From contig JABMNO010000030.1 of NCBI GenBank assembly GCA_013204555.1, forward strand, positions 1 through 54,240: 54,240 nucleotides of DNA, in the 5' to 3' direction. This DNA comes from Chloroflexota bacterium. Lineage in GTDB: Bacteria > Chloroflexota > Dehalococcoidia > Lucifugimonadales > Lucifugimonadaceae. Within the stretch, counting starts at the first letter, position 1. Each line of letters starts with the position of its first letter. The notes beneath the pieces were generated by a model. The model was not told the DNA's origin, ran no database searches, and saw only the letters and a program-made list of their open reading frames with translations. Shown piece by piece: positions 50,389-54,240 of this stretch. Made by a program: the position numbers and the translations under genes.

Positions 50389-53136
50389 TCAACCGTGGCA
50401 GCGTTTGAACTTCTTGCCGCTTCCGCAGTAGCAGGGGTCATTCCTGCCGATTTTCTCTTTACGGGGTGCGTTAGCGCCAGCGCCGTGGCGTTCGGCCACC
50501 GCGGCCATTTTTGATTGTCCGCCCGTAGCACTGGCTATCGACGTCTGGGAACTCCCGTTGGCTCCATTCCCTGCACCACCACTGTTCGCGGCCGTTGACA
50601 GCGAGCTTTCTGCCCCCCGCCCGGCGCTGACACGCTGATTTTGCGTGTTAGGTGCCTGGTTCTGAGGAGCCGGGGCTACTCTGTAGACCATGTGGGCAAC
50701 ATCTACTTCAATATCACCCATCAACTCCTCGAACATCTGGAATGACATCCGCTTGTACTGGACAAGCGGATCACGTTGCCCAACAGCCTGCAGACCAATG
50801 CCCTGCCGCATATTTTCCATTGCCGTCAGGTGTTCAACCCAGTGAGAGTCGATTTGCCGCAACAGAACGTGGCGCTCAATCATTCCCATCACATCAACGC
50901 CAAATTCCTCTATGCGCTGATCATGGACAGACTGAACCTCATCTACAAGTATCTCCTCAACAGCGGTCGCTCCCATTGCGTAGATGTCTTCAGGATCTTC
51001 TATCTCTTTTGGAAGAAACGGGAAGATAGTGATGATCTCTTTCTGCAGACCGTCGACATCCCAGGAGTCATCAGGACCCGCGAGATTTTCACTCACAGCG
51101 AGCCTGATCTGCTTCTCCGTCATGGTGGTGATCTCATCACGCAGTGATTCTTCAGCGAGGATCTTCTGGCGCAAGTTGTAGATCACATCACGATGCGTGT
51201 TCACAACATCGTCATAGTCGACCAGGTTTTTTCTGATTTCGAAGTGGTAGCCCTCAACCTTGCTCTGAGCGCTCTCAACCGCTTTGGAAATCATCTTGTT
51301 CTCTATGGGGACGTCTTCTTCGAGACCTGCCTTATCCATGATCCACTTGATTCGGTCACCACCGAATCTGCGCATAAGGTCATCTTCTGTTGAGATGAAG
51401 AACCTTGTCTCGCCGGGGTCGCCCTGCCGTCCAGAACGTCCACGAAGTTGGTTGTCTATCCGCCGTGACTCGTGGCGTTCGGTGCCAAGGACGTAGAGAC
51501 CACCCAGTTCAATCACTCGATCGTGGTCTCGCCGCCAATCTTCCTTAGAAATCTCAAAACCATCGGGATTGCCGCCAAGTATGATGTCCGTGCCACGACC
51601 AGCCATGTTGGTGGATACGGTGATGGCGCCGGGACGCCCGGCCTGGGCAACGATGGAAGCCTCACGGGCATGGTTTTTGGCGTTTAGCACCTCATGGCGT
51701 ACGCCGGATTTCGTGAGTTGACTGGAAAGCGCTTCAGATCGTTCGATGCTGGTAGTTCCAACCAGCACGGGCCGACCCTCTTCCTGCAACTCTTTCAGCG
51801 TAGCGACAACAGCCCGGTATTTTGCGGACTCGTTCTTGTAGACGAGATCAGATTTATCATCTCTTATTGCGGGCATATTGGTCGGGATTTCGACCACTTC
51901 GAGCTTGTATATCTTGTCGAACTCTTCAGCTTCTGTGACGGCTGTACCGGTCATACCGGACAACTTTTCGTATGTCCTGAAGTAGTTCTGCAGCGTGATG
52001 GTGGCGTAGGTGATCGATTCCCGCTGTACTTGCACGTTCTCTTTGGCCTCAATGGCCTGGTGCAAACCTTCTGAGTAACGACGCCCGGTCATTAGGCGGC
52101 CGGTGAACTCGTCAACAATCAGAACTTCACCATCCCGGACAACGTAATCCTTGTCCTTGAGATATGTGTGCTCCGCCCTCACTGCATTCTCAATGAAGTG
52201 AGACATCACGTAGTTCGCCGGGTCGTAGAGGTTTGTTATCGAGAGGAACTGCTCGGACTTCTGGATGCCGCTGTCGGTCAGCGAGATACCTTTGCTCTTG
52301 GCGTCCACCTTGAAGTCGAGGTCGATAACCAGTCGACGGGAAAGGCCAGCGTAGCGAGCGTACTCCTGCCCCTTATCTGGAGCGGGTCCACTAATGATTA
52401 GCGGTGTGCGGGCTTCATCAATGAGAATGTTGTCCACTTCATCAACGATCGCGTATTTACTGCCGCGCCGTACCTGCCTGTCAGCGGTCTCGACCATGTT
52501 GTCACGAAGATAGTCGAAGCCAAACTCATTGTTCGTGCCATAGGTAATATCGGCTGCGTAGGCATCTCGTTTGGGGACTTGATCAAAGGGGTCGTCCTTT
52601 TTGGAGGACTCAGCGTCTTCTTTATCCTCTAGTTCGGGCTTCAGCAACAACGAGCCGTCATTTTGTAAACACCCGACAGTCAGCCCAAGCGCCATAAATA
52701 TCCGGCCCATCCAGGCAGCGTCACGCTTGGCGAGGTAATCGTTGACCGTGATTACATGAACGCCTTCTCCTGTGATGGCATTCAAATAAGCAGGGAGAGT
52801 TGCGACAAGGGTCTTTCCTTCACCCGTACGCATCTCCGCAATTTTGCCTTCATGGAGGATAAAACCTCCAATGATTTGGACATCGAAATGTCGCATGCCA
52901 AGCACGCGACTGGAGGCTTCTCGTACTGCGGCAAAGGCCTCAGCCATTATGTCGTCGAGAGTCTCCCCGTCAGCCAGTCGTTCTCTGAACTCAACTGTGA
53001 CAGCTTTCAGCTCATCGTCCGTCAGTCCAGTGAACTCTGATTCAAGTTCATTGACGTCTATGACGACTTGTCCGGTCTTTTTGAGGGCTTTCTGGTTGGA
53101 TTCCCCAACCACCTTGCCAATGAGTTTTAGAACCAT
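50389..53136 (-). CDS. secA: Preprotein translocase ATPase SecA
   Basis: This 915-aa motor drives proteins through SecYEG. Visible are Walker A MRTGEGKTLVATLPAYL, Walker B region VDEVDNILIDEARTPLIISG, GRGTDIILGGNP, the helicase motif RQGDPGETRFFIS, a Ser/Gly/Ala-rich linker and the C-terminal zinc finger NDPCYCGSGKKFKRCHG. An acidic insertion near 170-190 (LEDKEDAESSKKDDPFD) follows the first nucleotide-binding block. It lies alone between polX and prs on the same strand. Confidence 0.97.
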   Translation of the reverse strand: MVLKLIGKVVGESNQKALKKTGQVVIDVNELESEFTGLTDDELKAVTVEFRERLADGETLDDIMAEAFAAVREASSRVLGMRHFDVQIIGGFILHEGKIAEMRTGEGKTLVATLPAYLNAITGEGVHVITVNDYLAKRDAAWMGRIFMALGLTVGCLQNDGSLLLKPELEDKEDAESSKKDDPFDQVPKRDAYAADITYGTNNEFGFDYLRDNMVETADRQVRRGSKYAIVDEVDNILIDEARTPLIISGPAPDKGQEYARYAGLSRRLVIDLDFKVDAKSKGISLTDSGIQKSEQFLSITNLYDPANYVMSHFIENAVRAEHTYLKDKDYVVRDGEVLIVDEFTGRLMTGRRYSEGLHQAIEAKENVQVQRESITYATITLQNYFRTYEKLSGMTGTAVTEAEEFDKIYKLEVVEIPTNMPAIRDDKSDLVYKNESAKYRAVVATLKELQEEGRPVLVGTTSIERSEALSSQLTKSGVRHEVLNAKNHAREASIVAQAGRPGAITVSTNMAGRGTDIILGGNPDGFEISKEDWRRDHDRVIELGGLYVLGTERHESRRIDNQLRGRSGRQGDPGETRFFISTEDDLMRRFGGDRIKWIMDKAGLEEDVPIENKMISKAVESAQSKVEGYHFEIRKNLVDYDDVVNTHRDVIYNLRQKILAEESLRDEITTMTEKQIRLAVSENLAGPDDSWDVDGLQKEIITIFPFLPKEIEDPEDIYAMGATAVEEILVDEVQSVHDQRIEEFGVDVMGMIERHVLLRQIDSHWVEHLTAMENMRQGIGLQAVGQRDPLVQYKRMSFQMFEELMGDIEVDVAHMVYRVAPAPQNQAPNTQNQRVSAGRGAESSLSTAANSGGAGNGANGSSQTSIASATGGQSKMAAVAERHGAGANAPRKEKIGRNDPCYCGSGKKFKRCHG

Positions 53137-53181
53137 TATTTGGGCCCGAATACCTTGTCTACACGCCCTCGGTCGGCGGAT

Positions 53182-54138
53182 TTATCTGAAGAGCGAGCCA
53201 ACGGACTCACCATCGTGGATGCGCCTGATCGCTTCACCCATCAAAGGAGCCAGTTGAAGATGGACCAGTCGAGGGTCATCCGTCACTCCATTAGATGGTA
53301 CCGAGTCAGTAACGACTAATTCCTTAAGAGTTTCTACGCTTAATAGCCGATCTACGGCCCCATCTGAGAATACACCGTGTGTCGCGGACGAGTAGACCTC
53401 AGTGGCTCCGGCCTTGCTTACGGCCTGAATTGCCGATAGCAAAGTCCCTCCGGTATCGATCTCATCATCAATGGTCAGGACCGGATGTCCGGCAACATTA
53501 CCAATCACGTTGAGGCTCTCAACCTTGTCGTCATTCCCCGCACGCCGCTTCTCGACGATGGCAAGTGGAGCATCAAGTTGCTCAGCAACATTTCGTGCGG
53601 TTTTGCTGATCCCAATGTCCGGGGCGACGACAACCAGGTCCTTCAGGGCCTTAGCTTTGAAATAGTTGACGATCAGCTTTTCTGCCGTCAATACGTCCAC
53701 TGGAATGTTGAAGAATCCCTGGATCTGTCCGGCGTGCAGATCCACCGTCAGGACGCGATTCGCTCCGGCAGTAGTCAATAGATCAGCAAGTAGCCGCGCA
53801 GTGATTGGAACTCGCGGTTGGTCTTTCTTATCTGAGCGTCCGTAGGCGTAATAAGGGATTACCGCAGTAATCCGCCCGGCAGACGACCGTTTGGCGGCGT
53901 CAATCATGATCAGCAATTCCATGATGTGATCATTGACCGGAGTCGATAGCGTCTGAAGTATGTACACATCTCGTTGACGGACGTTCTCCAGGATTCGCAC
54001 GAAGGTGTTGTCGTTGCGGAACTTGAAGACTTCTGCTCTGGCTTCTGGTATCTCCAGGTAAGCGCAGATCTCCGCTGACATAGCGCGATGTGAGTTACCG
54101 GCCAGAATAATCAGATTCGCGTAGCCGTTACTCTGCAT
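53182..54138 (-). CDS. prs: Ribose-phosphate pyrophosphokinase
   Basis: This 318-aa PRPP synthase makes phosphoribosyl pyrophosphate from ribose-5-phosphate and ATP. Motifs are NDNTFVRILENVR (ATP), YYAYGRSDKKDQPRVPI (flexible loop), VDLHAGQIQGFF, VVAPDIGISKTARNVA and the PRPP loop TIDDEIDTGGTLLSA. The loop has Glu where VDDMIDTGGT is usual. It begins three bases after the stop of a partial upstream gene. Confidence 0.95.
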   Translation of the reverse strand: MQSNGYANLIILAGNSHRAMSAEICAYLEIPEARAEVFKFRNDNTFVRILENVRQRDVYILQTLSTPVNDHIMELLIMIDAAKRSSAGRITAVIPYYAYGRSDKKDQPRVPITARLLADLLTTAGANRVLTVDLHAGQIQGFFNIPVDVLTAEKLIVNYFKAKALKDLVVVAPDIGISKTARNVAEQLDAPLAIVEKRRAGNDDKVESLNVIGNVAGHPVLTIDDEIDTGGTLLSAIQAVSKAGATEVYSSATHGVFSDGAVDRLLSVETLKELVVTDSVPSNGVTDDPRLVHLQLAPLMGEAIRRIHDGESVGSLFR

Positions 54139-54141
54139 AAA

Positions 54142-54240
54142 TCAGGCTCCCCTGTACTCAGGCTTGCGACCGTCTCGAGCAGCATTTAGCCCTTCCGAGT
54201 GATCTGCTGATGACAGGGTAATAGATTCCGCCGCCGCCGC
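54142..54240 (-). CDS. Enoyl-CoA hydratase/isomerase, C-terminal end (partial)
   Basis: The last 99 bases encode 32 residues and a TGA on the minus strand. The stretch SADHSEGLNAARDGRKPEYR matches the C-terminal helix of crotonases, where a pattern like DxxEGxxAFxxKRxPxF is typical. The rest lies beyond the right edge. The call rests on this short tail only. The next gene, prs, follows after three bases. Confidence 0.6.
   Translation of the reverse strand, partial: AAAAESITLSSADHSEGLNAARDGRKPEYRGA

Overview
The window looks like one contig of a streamlined, oligotroph-like bacterium, most plausibly a Chloroflexota of the SAR202/Dehalococcoidia type. This is an inference. It rests on three divergent enolase-superfamily paralogs in 14 kb (the expansion reported for marine SAR202), an LppX/LprAFG-type lipoprotein outside Actinobacteria, a long double-domain ThyX protein, a monoderm-like gene set, and frequent GTG/TTG starts with short intergenic gaps. 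No rRNA, CRISPR array, prophage or transposase was seen.

Left part (1-8.7 kb) is an accessory sugar-acid and glycan island. It holds the tail of a ThDP-dependent enzyme, a galactonate-dehydratase-like enolase-family protein, a Phd/VapC toxin-antitoxin pair, a second enolase-family protein, a cytoplasmic sialidase-fold protein, a GH51 arabinofuranosidase, a 2'-5' RNA ligase-like protein, a TfoX-N protein and a second toxin-antitoxin pair (RHH/PIN). From 8.8 to 13.5 kb gene density falls: an SRPBCC protein, an NHL-repeat lipoprotein with recent internal duplication, a probable decayed NHL fragment, a CAT-anticodon tRNA, palindromic repeats and a membrane protein.

13.5-25.2 kb holds a mandelate-racemase-type enzyme, an xdhC-mocA-M24 peptidase operon, an ornithine-cyclodeaminase-like gene, and a split thiamine-precursor salvage set. 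The salvage set is tenA-thiD on one side and thiZ-thiX-thiY under a clear TPP riboswitch on the other, with two tandem SMP-30/gluconolactonase genes between them. The salvaged cofactor would serve the ThDP enzymes at 1-419 and 34.9-36.5 kb and the pyruvate dehydrogenase E1 at 37.9-39.9 kb.

25.3-33.1 kb carries a SirB1-like protein, an ECF sigma/RskA-type anti-sigma pair, an LppX/LprG-like lipoprotein directly followed by a 14-TM MFS exporter (the arrangement of mycobacterial LprG-P55), a flavin disulfide oxidoreductase and an acyl-CoA dehydrogenase. 33.1-41 kb has the double ThyX, a ThDP enzyme, PDH E1alpha-E1beta-E2 and folD. 41-54.2 kb is core metabolism and information processing: acpS, a frameshifted nnr, coaX, coaBC, valS, an unknown gene coupled to polX, secA, prs, and the C-terminal end of an enoyl-CoA hydratase running off the right edge.

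Points where the sequence changes a naive annotation: thiZ must start at 25053, because the longer frame is translated riboswitch; nnr is broken by one missing base near 42175; folD has its Shine-Dalgarno in front of an ATT codon; the lipoprotein at 28 kb starts inside its open frame; and the last 99 bases are coding.
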